Shown: one piece after another, positions 17,061-26,321 of the stretch
Numbering within the stretch: position 1 is the first letter of the stretch
Layout of the letters: each line of letters starts with the position of its first letter
From: Gammaproteobacteria bacterium
Lineage (GTDB): Bacteria; Pseudomonadota; Gammaproteobacteria; Eutrophobiales; Eutrophobiaceae
Direction: 5' to 3'
Length of the DNA: 64,000 nucleotides
Assembly (NCBI GenBank): GCA_012103475.1
Contig: WLWS01000001.1
Coordinates: 891,881 to 955,880 of the forward strand
Translations under genes and position numbers: made by a program
Notes under the pieces: generated by a model
The model's input: only the letters and a program-made list of their open reading frames with translations
What the model was told of the DNA's origin: nothing
Databases searched by the model: none

Positions 17061-18650
17061 TCACTTTAGAATAAAGCCCTCGTATTCGTTTTTTACTACT
17101 TGTTCGCATTTTTCTACATAGGGAGGGAAACCGAGATAGGGCATAAATACTCTGGGTTTACCGGGTACGTTTGCGCCGAGATACCAGGAATTACAGCTAT
17201 GCAAGAGTGTCGACTCGGCCACCTCATTAACATGTGCGACCCAGGCATCTTCAGCAGTAACATCGGCTTCAATCACGCTGAATTTGTTCCTGTGCATATA
17301 GTCAATTGCGTCTTTTACAAACTCAACATGTTGCTCTATGGAAGGGATCATATTGGTAAGTACTGACGGGCTGCCGGGGCCGGTAATAATGAACATATTG
17401 GGAAAGCCTGCAGACTGTAGTCCGAGATAGGTAAGTGGTCCGTCCGCCCATTTCTCTTTTAGAGTTTGAGCCTGACGGCCACGTATTTCAATTCTATCCA
17501 GTGCGCCGGTCATGGCGTCGAAGCCGGTTGCGAGTACGATGGCATCAAACTCGTATTCCTTATCTTTAATAACCAATCCCTTTTCTGTGTACGCGTCGAT
17601 AGGACTTTCACTGATGTCTATCAGGCTGACGTGGGGGAGGTTGAATGTCTGGTAATAATCCGTATCGACACTCATACGTTTACAGCCAAAAACAGTATCG
17701 GGCATCAAGGTTTTAGCCAACTCGGGATCAGAGATTATCTCCTGAATCTTTTCGCGGAAAAAATCAGCAACCATGTCATTGGTTTTCTGGTCAAGTAAAA
17801 GATCAGGGAATGCGCCGTACCAGTACAGGCCACCCATTTCCCAGCGTCTCTCGCATTCTTGCCGAATTTCCTCTGCGCTCATTTCGCTGGCGAGGCGGGT
17901 ATTGGAGAACAGTTCATTACCCGAGAACTGTTGGCTGGCGCTTTCTCTCAAGCGGGCATAATTGCTCTTGATGGCATTTTGCTCTGCCTCATCCATCGGC
18001 CTGTTATGTGCCGGAACGGTGTAGCCGGCAGAGCGCTGAAATACGCTCAGACTGGCGGCCTGCTCTGCAATGACGGGTATAGCCTGGATGGCAGACGAAC
18101 CTGTGCCGACCACAGCGACATTAAGATCGCTGAAATCGACTCCCTGCTGAGACCATTGGCCGGTGTGATAGATCGGACCTTTAAAGAGATCTTCGTTTTG
18201 TATATTTGGTTTGTTGCTAACCGACAGACAACCGGTAGCAAAGACACAGAATTTTGCCTGATGGCTTTGACCTTCATCGGATTCGATTGTCCATCGATTG
18301 CTGTTTTCATCATAGCTAGCCGTGGCTACACGAGTATTGAATTGAATATGTCCTCTCAAATCGAAACGGTCGGTGACATGATTGAGATAAGAAAGGATCT
18401 CTGCCTGTGGTGCATATCTTTCAGACCATTGCCATTCCTGCTGCAGATCATCGTCGAACTGGAAGGAGTATTCCAGGCTTGGCACATCACAGCGTGCACC
18501 GGGATAACGGTTCCAGTACCAGGTACCACCAACACCATCACCAGCTTCGAGAATTCTGGCGGAAAGACCAAGCTTACGTGCTGTATGAAGCATGTAGAGG
18601 CCGGCGAAGCCAGCTCCGATTATGATCATGTCTGCCTGATTGTCAGCCAT
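17061..18650 (-). CDS. Flavin-binding monooxygenase of the Baeyer-Villiger type
   Basis: The 529-residue protein starts with IIIGAGFAG (FAD fold), carries GGTWYWNRYPGARCD, and has the BVMO-like fingerprint FKGPIYHTGQW near 156-166, followed by the NADPH fold VGTGSSAIQ near 180-190. A late ATGFDAMTGALD motif is also typical. Enzymes of this group insert oxygen next to ketones, giving esters or lactones, in steroid, terpene or cyclic ketone breakdown. Length is normal for cyclohexanone-monooxygenase relatives. No pathway genes are adjacent, so the substrate cannot be predicted. Confidence 0.85.
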   Translation of the reverse strand: MADNQADMIIIGAGFAGLYMLHTARKLGLSARILEAGDGVGGTWYWNRYPGARCDVPSLEYSFQFDDDLQQEWQWSERYAPQAEILSYLNHVTDRFDLRGHIQFNTRVATASYDENSNRWTIESDEGQSHQAKFCVFATGCLSVSNKPNIQNEDLFKGPIYHTGQWSQQGVDFSDLNVAVVGTGSSAIQAIPVIAEQAASLSVFQRSAGYTVPAHNRPMDEAEQNAIKSNYARLRESASQQFSGNELFSNTRLASEMSAEEIRQECERRWEMGGLYWYGAFPDLLLDQKTNDMVADFFREKIQEIISDPELAKTLMPDTVFGCKRMSVDTDYYQTFNLPHVSLIDISESPIDAYTEKGLVIKDKEYEFDAIVLATGFDAMTGALDRIEIRGRQAQTLKEKWADGPLTYLGLQSAGFPNMFIITGPGSPSVLTNMIPSIEQHVEFVKDAIDYMHRNKFSVIEADVTAEDAWVAHVNEVAESTLLHSCNSWYLGANVPGKPRVFMPYLGFPPYVEKCEQVVKNEYEGFILK

Positions 18651-18802
18651 ATTTCTCTGCGCTGTCTCCCTCTTATAAAAACCAAGAATAGTCCTTGTTA
18701 ATTAAACAAACAATGGCGAATTGAAACTAACTAAAGTATAAACAAAGCTCGAGTTGTAAGATCTGACACTATTCCTTTATTCTGCAAAAACGGAACTTAA
18801 CT

Positions 18803-19312
18803 ATTAACAACAACGATATTCTCCGCCGGCTTCGCTTTACATTTGAATTTGACGATTCGAAAATGATTGCCGTTTTCGCACAGGCTGAACTTAAGGTAAC
18901 TCGGAGTCAGGTAAGTGATTGGCTAAAGAAGGACGAAAACCCAGAGCAGCAAGCTTGTGACGACAGGACTTTGGCCTGTTTTCTAAATGGTCTGATTAAT
19001 GAGTTGCGTGGTAAAAAAGAAGGGGTGCAACCGACACCGGAGGAAAAACTTAATAACAATATTATCTTCCGGAAACTCAAGATAGCTCTTAATCTGCAGG
19101 CTGAAGACATATTGAGAATTCTGTCGCTTGTTGATATTACAATAAGCAAACATGAACTCAGCGCATTTTTCAGAAAGAAAGGGCACAAGCATTACAGAGA
19201 ATGTCAGGAGCAAATCCTGAGGAATTTTATACACGGTATCCAGAAAGAATACCGGGAAGAAGATAGTTTGCCGGCATCTGTCTATCTACAAGAAAACGGG
19301 AAAAATAACTGA
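18803..19312 (+). CDS. DUF1456 (YehS-like) protein, probable ATT start
   Basis: The product matches the two-part DUF1456 pattern. The first half, NNNDILRRLRFTFEFDDSKM, is repeated in diverged form as NNNIIFRKLKIALNLQAEDIL. The first ATG (18863) would cut away the first of these repeats. In frame upstream there is no ATG, GTG or TTG before the TGA at 18764, but ATT at 18803 is exactly where relatives such as E. coli YehS begin. AUU initiation is known (infC, pcnB), so either a non-canonical start or an ATG-to-ATT mutation is likely. Function unknown. The next gene follows with no gap. Confidence 0.7.
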   Translation: MNNNDILRRLRFTFEFDDSKMIAVFAQAELKVTRSQVSDWLKKDENPEQQACDDRTLACFLNGLINELRGKKEGVQPTPEEKLNNNIIFRKLKIALNLQAEDILRILSLVDITISKHELSAFFRKKGHKHYRECQEQILRNFIHGIQKEYREEDSLPASVYLQENGKNN

Positions 19313-20029
19313 ATGACGACCGTGTTAGTAGTTGGGGCTACTGGTAAGACAGGGCGCTCTCTAGTGGAGCAGTTGCTTGATAAGAATCACGAAGTTCGTG
19401 TTATTGTTCGCTCACCAGACAAATTCCCTCCTGAGGTTTTACAGAATGCAAATTTAAGAATCGTTAAGGCTGCGGTTCTTGATTTGAGTGATAATGAGAT
19501 ATGTGAACAGGTAGAAGGTTGTCACGCCGTTGTGTCATGTCTGGGCCATGTTATGGACTTCAAAGGGATGTTCGGGCATCCGAGAAAACTCTGTACTGAG
19601 GCGACGAGACGTTTGTGTGAGGCCATCGAAAAGAGCAGCCCACCTGAACCCACAAAGTTTATCTTGATGAATACAGTTGGAGTAAAAAACCCGGATCTTG
19701 AAGAAAAAAGATCCTGTTTCGAAAAGGGACTTCTTGCCCTCTTGCGTCATACCATTCCTCCGCACAGCGATAACGAAACTGCGGTTGACTATTTGATCGG
19801 GAATATCGAGAGGGAAAACAAGTACATCAAATGGTGTAGTGTCCGCCCCGACTCCTTAATCGACGCCGGACTCACAGAATACGAAATCATAGAGTCGCCC
19901 AACACGGGTATTTTTTCTGGACGCCCTACTTCACGATCCAATGTCGCTCATTTTATGACTGAGCTTATAGAGAATGCAGAAGTTTGGGATACATGGCAGT
20001 TAAGAATGCCAGTGATTATGAACTGTTAA
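19313..20029 (+). CDS. NAD(P)-binding Rossmann-fold protein (atypical SDR)
   Basis: The N terminus TTVLVVGATGKTGRSLVEQLL is a Gly-x-x-Gly-x-x-Gly dinucleotide site. HAVVSCLGHVMDFKGMFGHP and MNTVGVKNPD follow the pattern of NAD(P)H-binding atypical short-chain dehydrogenases (NmrA/YwnB-like), which often lack the usual YxxxK pair and may act as redox sensors or flavin reductases. The protein is 238 residues. Its ATG follows the stop of the DUF1456 gene directly, so the two are co-transcribed. Confidence 0.75.
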   Translation: MTTVLVVGATGKTGRSLVEQLLDKNHEVRVIVRSPDKFPPEVLQNANLRIVKAAVLDLSDNEICEQVEGCHAVVSCLGHVMDFKGMFGHPRKLCTEATRRLCEAIEKSSPPEPTKFILMNTVGVKNPDLEEKRSCFEKGLLALLRHTIPPHSDNETAVDYLIGNIERENKYIKWCSVRPDSLIDAGLTEYEIIESPNTGIFSGRPTSRSNVAHFMTELIENAEVWDTWQLRMPVIMNC

Positions 20030-20145
20030 TGCGAAACAGTACCTCAAGGTTGCTCAAATAGTGCAGTCAGATCAGGTCTGACCTGGCTCAAGTGCCTGGA
20101 ATTATTCCTTACCCGTTCGACAGCCAAATCTGGCATTATTAACCA

Positions 20146-21033
20146 ATGCCAAGTTCCATAGACAGCAATTACGCCGATTATCTGCTACCGAAAAGATTAA
20201 TTTTCTTTGATCTTGACGGTACGTTGATACCGTCTACCTTTGCGTCTGGTCGTCGTATCGCCATATCAATGTCTATCTATCAACAGGTAAAAGAGTTTGC
20301 ACAAGCGATTTTCAGGATTGACAATTTGCCGGAACTGCATGAAGAAGAATGTAGCAACTGGTATCGAAGTAATGGTGGCCCCCAGGGCTTAATAGCTGAA
20401 ATACTCTCCACTTGTGAGCTGTCCGAAGAAATTGCTGATTGTCTGAGTTTCTATTTCAATGGCTTGTTCAATCGAAGACTGACGCAGTATCTGAAGGAAG
20501 ATCTGAAACACGATCGTGTTCCAGATGAAATCATACAGTTTCTGGAAAAATTGTCTGAAGTAGCGTCAATGATCCTTGTCTCGTATCGTTATCAAACTCA
20601 GTTTGAGTTTTTAAGTTCTCTGGAAGATCTTGGTCTTACCAACAACAGTTTGTTTGGACCGAGTAACGCTTTTGCGGTGGGTGAGCCGGGTACTTCCTCC
20701 GATGGTTCTAAATCGCGCTTTGTAGGGAAGATGTGGCGACGTGAAATTCGGGCGCAGCGGCGTCTGACTTCGGAAATAGGTAAAACTTTTCCTCCATTAA
20801 TAGTTGGAGATTCTATTCGAGATATCCATTTCGCTGTCGATGTTGGAGGCATCTTTTTTGGTGTGTCAGAAACAGGCGAGGCTTCCAATGACGCCATGGT
20901 CAAAGAGATCAAACATCAGGAAAGTAATTTAAGTAGCCGATCCCGAGTGTTTAAGTCATTGCTGGATGAAAAACTTCAGATTCGAATACTCGAGGAATGT
21001 GCAGCTTATCAGGAAACAATAAAAGCGCTTTGA
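20146..21033 (+). CDS. HAD-superfamily hydrolase
   Basis: Motif I is FFDLDGT with the nucleophile Asp22 and acid/base Asp24. Motif II is probably ILVSYR, and motif IV is VGDSIRDIHFA with the Mg-binding acidic residue. The alpha-helical cap between about 40 and 130 places it in the subfamily I phosphatases of the phosphoglycolate phosphatase type, although Lys of motif III is not obvious. It may dephosphorylate a small metabolite. It stands alone, 116 bases after the previous gene. Confidence 0.75.
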   Translation: MPSSIDSNYADYLLPKRLIFFDLDGTLIPSTFASGRRIAISMSIYQQVKEFAQAIFRIDNLPELHEEECSNWYRSNGGPQGLIAEILSTCELSEEIADCLSFYFNGLFNRRLTQYLKEDLKHDRVPDEIIQFLEKLSEVASMILVSYRYQTQFEFLSSLEDLGLTNNSLFGPSNAFAVGEPGTSSDGSKSRFVGKMWRREIRAQRRLTSEIGKTFPPLIVGDSIRDIHFAVDVGGIFFGVSETGEASNDAMVKEIKHQESNLSSRSRVFKSLLDEKLQIRILEECAAYQETIKAL

Positions 21034-21366
21034 AGCTTTGTATTAAGAAAAACATGGTTCAAAAGTGTCGAAAAATTTAACATTCCTCTTCGGCTAACAA
21101 GTGCTATCTGTTCAGCTTCTATTGTTATTAAAAATCGTTTGGTTTTCATAGGCTTGCGATAAATTATTTTGTTTCCTGGCCCGGGTTCAAATTTGCTGGA
21201 GTCGGAAGTATTTACAGTCACGCCAGTTGCATAAATTGGCGACCGCTTAAGTTATTGAATTTTAATTACATTTATTAAGAACATTTCTGGTTCAAATATT
21301 GCTTTAGTTTTTGTGAGGACATCAGGCTTTTCTTAATGCTTGTCAGCATAGTTTAGGAGTAGACAA
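21034..21366. other. Intergenic stretch
   Basis: No gene is supported. The first half follows the HAD gene and the last part carries the upstream region of the PEP-CTERM gene, with a Shine-Dalgarno GTTTAGGAG about 8-15 bases before its ATG. No convincing promoter, terminator or structured RNA was seen. Confidence 0.4.
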
Positions 21367-22170
21367 ATGAAATTTAGGAACACAGCAAATAAGCTCATCG
21401 CATTCACAGGGCTGATAACAGCGATCGTATTCACCCTGCCAACTGTCAGTGCAACGATCCTTCTTAATCAGGATTTCGAGGCGCCAAATACTTTTTTCAA
21501 TGGTTTTGATGTAGACAGCCGGCCGGTCAATACGCTTTTTGGAAACCAGCCAGCCGGTTTTACCTATGGTAATACTTTTACAGTGGAAACCATCAATGTG
21601 ACCGATTCAGCCAACCCGAGTGATTCACAAAAATCCTTTGCTTCTATCGGAGGCTACCAGGGAGATCTTGCTCAATCAGGAAACTTCGTTGTTGGTATGC
21701 TTTCTCATGCTCAAAACGATCGACTTGGTCTCACATTCGATGTAAGCGGTTTTGATTTCCTCAATGTCCAGATTGATGTCACCAGTCTGGAACTGGATTG
21801 CTGCGGAGCGCCGTTTGTGACAGGTGCACCCACATTTCGCTTTTCGCTTTTTGAAGACGCTGGTTCTAATGGTATTGGCAGCGGAAGCTTGCTTGATTCT
21901 TTTGATTTGGCTGGTACCGCCTCTGCGGGCCATATACTGGATTTCACAACGGGCACGTTTGGTCTGGACGCATCAAATTCAAGCGATGGTCTGGTCACAC
22001 TGCAAATCGATTTACTAAGTGGTGGTTATGCTGCTTTTGATAACCTGATTATTGCTTCATCAGATACTGAAGGGGATGTTGGGCAGTCCGTGACGGAGCC
22101 TGGCATTGCCTGGTTATTCCTCAGTGGAATGGTGGTGATGAGTCTGCTTCGCCGAAGACGTTTTTCCTGA
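21367..22170 (+). CDS. PEP-CTERM-like exported protein with a variant TEP motif
   Basis: The 267-residue protein has a signal peptide (LIAFTGLITAIVFTLPTVSA, about residues 9-28) and a Gly/Ser/Phe-rich beta domain. Its C-terminal signal reads VTEPG, hydrophobic IAWLFLSGMVVMSLL, then RRRRFS. The variant TEP instead of PEP, with the hydrophobic and Arg-rich parts intact, fits the exosortase signal family. It ends in a hairpin region shared with the convergent cytochrome gene. Function beyond surface or matrix association is unknown. Confidence 0.72.
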   Translation: MKFRNTANKLIAFTGLITAIVFTLPTVSATILLNQDFEAPNTFFNGFDVDSRPVNTLFGNQPAGFTYGNTFTVETINVTDSANPSDSQKSFASIGGYQGDLAQSGNFVVGMLSHAQNDRLGLTFDVSGFDFLNVQIDVTSLELDCCGAPFVTGAPTFRFSLFEDAGSNGIGSGSLLDSFDLAGTASAGHILDFTTGTFGLDASNSSDGLVTLQIDLLSGGYAAFDNLIIASSDTEGDVGQSVTEPGIAWLFLSGMVVMSLLRRRRFS

Positions 22171-22196
22171 GCTTTCGCTCAGATTATTCGTTTTTT
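22167..22196 (+). terminator. Probable terminator between convergent genes
   Basis: A perfect 6-bp stem CTGAGC-TTTC-GCTCAG (22167-22182) begins within the stop codon of the PEP-CTERM gene and is followed after eight bases by a run of six T. The gap between stem and T-run lowers the confidence. The hairpin also lies just past the end of the reverse-strand cytochrome gene, which has no T-run on its side. Confidence 0.45.
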
Positions 22197-22687
22197 CCTA
22201 GTGGGAATTTGATCAGGTTTTCAGGACCGAGCACGCCATCACTTCTGGCGAGAAGATAGGCGTATAGATTGTCGAGATTGTCGAGATTGTCTATGACGCG
22301 TTTGTTGGTATTGTTTGGTCGCATCATTGTTCCGGGTTTTCCATTTTTAACCAACTCGTAGAAACTATCCTTGCTGATTTTTGATTTCAGACTGTCGGCG
22401 AGGTTTGGACCAACGGCGCCTATCCCGCCCTTGCCATGACAGGTACCGCAGCCGCCACCGTTATAGGTCTTCCAGCCTTCCAATGTATTTTCACTGATTT
22501 TCCCGTCGACAACCTGATAAGGCTTTGTTTCTGCGTCAGCTGCTGCAAGTGGTTTGGATACTGATACTAAACTCACCTGTTCAGCATCATCGCTAGTACC
22601 CGCGACGGCCTGGGTAATACCGACAGATTCCGGTTCCGGGTTGCTGCAGGCCGAAAGCAACAGAAAAAGTATGAGACCAGACTTCAT
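22184..22687 (-). CDS. Small c-type cytochrome lipoprotein
   Basis: From ATG 22687 the protein has a lipoprotein signal (MKSGLILFLLLSAC) and a Ser/Ala/Glu-rich linker of about 60 residues. One c-type heme motif, CGTCHG, follows, with a distal Met candidate in GTMMRPN. It is about 167 residues. The linker plus class-I-like heme domain suggests a membrane-tethered electron carrier facing the periplasm. A short exact direct repeat in the gene encodes NLDNLDNL just before the C-terminal helix. No dehydrogenase partner is adjacent. The upstream ATG at 22702 is possible but adds only five residues. Confidence 0.8.
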   Translation of the reverse strand: MKSGLILFLLLSACSNPEPESVGITQAVAGTSDDAEQVSLVSVSKPLAAADAETKPYQVVDGKISENTLEGWKTYNGGGCGTCHGKGGIGAVGPNLADSLKSKISKDSFYELVKNGKPGTMMRPNNTNKRVIDNLDNLDNLYAYLLARSDGVLGPENLIKFPLGKNE

Positions 22688-22862
22688 GTGTATACCAGTC
22701 ATATTTATCCCGTCTATTAAAAAGTACTCGCACTTTTATAGCACAAACTACAATGTCAATTATGTGATTCAAATCAATTATTGACTCAATAATCAGTTGC
22801 GAGAGCAAATTCCTGTGAATGGTTATTTTTTTAAGTATCACTTGAAACTCCTAAATTCAGTG

Positions 22863-23924
22863 CTAGGTTATTTTCTTTTCTTTTTCCTCTTTAATTAGCT
22901 TTGCCAGCACCTGACGAAAATGTGTTAATGCCTCATCGGCGGCGATAACGCGCAGGCGAAAGTCTGGATCGTTATCGAGTAATGTTTGCTGAGCCTCAAT
23001 AATGGCTTTGTCTTCATAAAAACCTTCGAACAAACTATCTCTGAGAGATAGGGCAATATTTGAATTCTCCAGATCGAAATTATGCATATAGTTCCAGAAA
23101 AAATGTGTGGTGCGACGCGTTTCCGGTGTCATGAACTGGCAGTTGCGATATTGTCTGGAACCTTCCAGATTACCTTTTTCTGCTCCGTTTCCCGCGGGGG
23201 AGAATAGGGTCTGTAAGAAGAATACTCCGGGTATCAACATTTCTCCGATGTTTCTTCTATCGATTCTGGCTTCTTTGTCAGGGATAACCTTTTTATGGAA
23301 GGGTGGTGACTCGGCGTTCATATGCCAACGTTCAACACGAAAGCCTCGCTCGAGTCTTTCAATCGCAACTGGTTTGGTGGTATAGGCATACTCTTCAGAG
23401 CCACCGAGAGTATTGGTGTGGACAAAAGCCAGATGCGCGAAGTCGCTAAGATTGTCGACGATCAACAACCAGTTTGCATCGTAGTGAAGATAGGCGGGCA
23501 GGCCTTTCCAATCGCTGTCGTGTAAGGGCGGGTAATCGAGAATCAAATCTGGATCGGCAAGCTCCGGATCGCCCATCCATACCCAGATCAGATGGCCACG
23601 TTCCTCTACCGGATAGCTTTTTACTACGAGGCTGGAAGCGATCCTGTCTTGCCCGGGAATCTGGATACATTTGCCTGTCGGATCGTATTTTAAGCCATGA
23701 TACATACAGCGAATGTCATCACCTTCAATACGACCCATGGAAAGGGGTGCTCCGCGATGGCAACAACGATCGTCAAGCGCGACATATTTACCGCTTTCAC
23801 CCTGATATAAAACAATGGGTTTTTCGAGAATAGTGCGGGCCAGCTTTTTACCATCGATCAGTTCGTGATCCCAGGCGGCAACGTACCAGCAGTTGTAGAG
23901 AAAAATATCTTTTTGGGCCGTCAT
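22863..23924 (-). CDS. Rieske-type aromatic ring-hydroxylating or O-demethylating oxygenase (VanA-like)
   Basis: The 353-residue protein has the Rieske ligands Cys54-x-His56 and Cys73-x2-His76 (CCHRGAP, CMYHGL). The mononuclear iron motif NLSDFAHLAFVH lies near 168-180. Its size and order match the oxygenase component of vanillate O-demethylase and relatives (VanA, DdmC, TsaM). These need a separate ferredoxin reductase, which is not encoded here. Substrate is unknown; a methoxy- or methyl-aromatic is the family expectation. It is divergent from the agmatinase gene across a 143-base spacer. Confidence 0.85.
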   Translation of the reverse strand: MTAQKDIFLYNCWYVAAWDHELIDGKKLARTILEKPIVLYQGESGKYVALDDRCCHRGAPLSMGRIEGDDIRCMYHGLKYDPTGKCIQIPGQDRIASSLVVKSYPVEERGHLIWVWMGDPELADPDLILDYPPLHDSDWKGLPAYLHYDANWLLIVDNLSDFAHLAFVHTNTLGGSEEYAYTTKPVAIERLERGFRVERWHMNAESPPFHKKVIPDKEARIDRRNIGEMLIPGVFFLQTLFSPAGNGAEKGNLEGSRQYRNCQFMTPETRRTTHFFWNYMHNFDLENSNIALSLRDSLFEGFYEDKAIIEAQQTLLDNDPDFRLRVIAADEALTHFRQVLAKLIKEEKEKKIT

Positions 23925-24067
23925 TAGTCCTCCCGCAATGATAAATGCTAAAACCAGGGCTTTCTAGACTACTCCGCATTGTGCTCGAATAATAGAGTCA
24001 ATTGTGTCGATTATTGTCACAGTATAGTATGTACGCCTACCAGAAAGGCCTCAATGGATCAGTTTAA

Positions 24068-25018
24068 ATGAAAAAACCAACGAATGATCAAGCGGTGTAT
24101 CGGGAAGATTTATACGGTACCCATGCTGAAGTTACTTACAGTGGCATACTCAGTTTCCTGCGCAGAAAATATACGCATGATCTGAAAAACGCGGATGTGG
24201 CTGTTGTCGGTATTCCTTTTGACACGGCAACAACCAATAGACCCGGCACACGATTCGGACCTCGATCGATACGTGAAGCGTCGACTCAGATTGGCTGGGC
24301 ACAGCTGGATGGTTGGGGTTTTGATGCCATGGATAAATTGGCGGTAGTGGATTACGGTGATTGCGATTTTGATCATGGCAGGCCACAGGAAGTTCCTGCG
24401 CGCATTCAGGAGTACATCGCTGAGATTATTACTCAGGACACCGCGACATTGAGTCTGGGTGGCGATCACTTTGTTACCTATCCGATATTAAAAGCTTATG
24501 CGGAGAAATTCGGTCCGCTTTCGATGATCCATTTTGATGCGCATTCAGACACCTGGGAAGATGAAGAAGGGCGTATTGATCATGGCACTATGTTCTATCA
24601 CGCTGTACAGGAAGGGATCGTGAATCCTGAGCAATCTGTACAGATTGGTTTGCGTACTTATAACGATAAAGACTGGGGTTTCAATATTATGAATGGTCCC
24701 TGGGTACATGAAAATGGCACGCAGGCCGTGATTGATCGTACACGTGAGATTGTTGCGGATAATAAGTGTTATCTGACCTTTGATATTGACTGTCTGGATC
24801 CGAGTTACGCACCGGGTACCGGGACTCCGGTGATTGGTGGTTTAACGACGAATCAGGCGCAAACTATTCTACGCGGTCTGGCCGGGATCAATCTCGTCGG
24901 AATGGATCTGGTAGAAGTGGCACCGGCTTATGATGTAGGCGATATTACCTCGCTGGCTGGAGCGAGCCTGGCTCTGGAAATGCTGTATATCTATGCCTCG
25001 AATCCGAAGCGCGGATGA
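24068..25018 (+). CDS. speB: Agmatinase-like ureohydrolase
   Basis: The arginase/agmatinase metal motifs are all present: GGDH (His134), DAHSD (157-161, giving Asp157, His159, Asp161), and DIDCLDPSYAPGTGTP with two Asp. The 316-residue length and N-terminal part fit agmatinase (agmatine to putrescine plus urea) or guanidinobutyrase. Placement beside the polyamine operon favours agmatine or a related guanidino compound; the exact substrate is inference. The gene converges with the PuuB-like gene, one base apart. Confidence 0.85.
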   Translation: MKKPTNDQAVYREDLYGTHAEVTYSGILSFLRRKYTHDLKNADVAVVGIPFDTATTNRPGTRFGPRSIREASTQIGWAQLDGWGFDAMDKLAVVDYGDCDFDHGRPQEVPARIQEYIAEIITQDTATLSLGGDHFVTYPILKAYAEKFGPLSMIHFDAHSDTWEDEEGRIDHGTMFYHAVQEGIVNPEQSVQIGLRTYNDKDWGFNIMNGPWVHENGTQAVIDRTREIVADNKCYLTFDIDCLDPSYAPGTGTPVIGGLTTNQAQTILRGLAGINLVGMDLVEVAPAYDVGDITSLAGASLALEMLYIYASNPKRG

Positions 25019-25019
25019 A

Positions 25020-26309
25020 TCAAGGTAGTAAATCTAACATACGGAAATAGAGCATACCAAGAGCAACCAGATTGTTCCCGACAACACGTCCACCGGGGAT
25101 CCGATGATGTTTTACCTTTGCGAAAATATCGAATCTTTCCGATGTGCCGCTGATTGCGTCGGCGAGTATCTGCCCGACTAAATGTGTCACGTTGACGCCA
25201 TGACCAGAGTAGCCTTGAGCGAAATAGATATTGTTTGATATCTGACCTAGATGGGGCACGCGGTTAATGACAATACCGATTTTTCCACCCCATTCGTAAT
25301 CGATTTTTAATCCTTTCAGTTGCGGATAAATCTCCAACATGCGCGGTAGCATGGAGTCCTTGATGCTGGCCGGATCTCGACCGGAATAGTTGCAGCGACC
25401 GCCGAAGAGCATACGTTTGTCTGCGCTCAGTCGATAATAATTCAGCACATGGTTCATTTCACAAACCGCCATATCAGCCGGCACAATTTCTTTTTGTAAT
25501 TCTTCCGAAAGCGGTTCTGTGGCAATGATATAACTGCCGGCCGGAAAAACCACACCACCGGTATAACGTTTCTCCAGCATGTGATAAGCATTACCGGCAA
25601 GAATAACGAAGTTGCTCTCTACATAACCTTTGTCGGTAAACACCTTGGGGCGATTACCGTGTTCAATACGGATGACGGGTGATTGCTCGAATATTTTTGC
25701 GCCCTGTTCGACGGCGGCAGTGGCTTCTCCCTGGCAAAGGTTTAGCGGATGTAAGTGCCCATTGGCCATGTTGACCATTCCACCAAGATAATGATCGGTG
25801 CCGAGTTCGTTAACACAGGCTTCCTTAGTGACCATTCTCGTTTCGAAAGGAAACTGCTTTTTCTGCAATTCTTCACAATACTCTTCCAGTTCTCTTATGT
25901 GACGAGGTCGTGTGGCGACATCGATGTAACCGGATTTAAGATCGCAATCGATCTTATACTTCTCGACGCGTGACTTAACGATCTCATTGCCAGCCCAGTG
26001 CATGTCCCAGAACAAATCCGACATGTCTTTACCCTGTGCCTTGTGTAGTTTGGATTCTCCGCTTATTCCACCGATCAATTGACCACCGTTACGTCCCGAA
26101 GCACCCCAGCTAACCCGGTTTGCTTCAACAACGACTACTTTGTAACCTCGCTCAGTCAATTCAAGTGCCGAACTGATACCGGTAAAGCCACCACCAACAA
26201 TACAAACGTCGCAATCTTCAGCACCTTCTAATACTGGGTACTCTTCTTTTGAATTTGCCGTTGCTGCGTAATAGGAGCCGGTATGTGGTTGAGGAAATTG
26301 CGTATTCAT
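25020..26309 (-). CDS. puuB: FAD-dependent amine oxidase of the gamma-glutamylputrescine oxidase type
   Basis: The 429-residue DAO-family protein has CDVCIVGGGFTGISSALEL (about 33-51), VVVVEANRVSWGASGRNGGQ (about 57-76), and the C-terminal GYSGHGVNVTHLVGQILA. These are typical of PuuB/OrdL, which oxidises gamma-glutamylputrescine to the aldehyde, ammonia and H2O2. It is the last gene of a reverse operon that starts with a glutamine-synthetase-like gene. The spacing of 12 bases to the amidase supports co-transcription. Confidence 0.82.
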   Translation of the reverse strand: MNTQFPQPHTGSYYAATANSKEEYPVLEGAEDCDVCIVGGGFTGISSALELTERGYKVVVVEANRVSWGASGRNGGQLIGGISGESKLHKAQGKDMSDLFWDMHWAGNEIVKSRVEKYKIDCDLKSGYIDVATRPRHIRELEEYCEELQKKQFPFETRMVTKEACVNELGTDHYLGGMVNMANGHLHPLNLCQGEATAAVEQGAKIFEQSPVIRIEHGNRPKVFTDKGYVESNFVILAGNAYHMLEKRYTGGVVFPAGSYIIATEPLSEELQKEIVPADMAVCEMNHVLNYYRLSADKRMLFGGRCNYSGRDPASIKDSMLPRMLEIYPQLKGLKIDYEWGGKIGIVINRVPHLGQISNNIYFAQGYSGHGVNVTHLVGQILADAISGTSERFDIFAKVKHHRIPGGRVVGNNLVALGMLYFRMLDLLP

Positions 26310-26321
26310 ATTCGTAATTTA

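Noticed and set aside
20064-20085. Inverted repeat CAGTCAGATCAGGTCTGACCTG as a terminator or operator
   Set aside because: It has a bulge, no T-run and no second copy; it may be incidental.
20598-20912. Reverse-strand ORF of 104 residues opposite the HAD gene
   Set aside because: It is fully antisense to a gene with clear HAD motifs and has no family features or ribosome site.
23925-24067. Guanidine riboswitch before the agmatinase gene
   Set aside because: I could not find the conserved ACGR-type loops or paired stems in the 143-base spacer.
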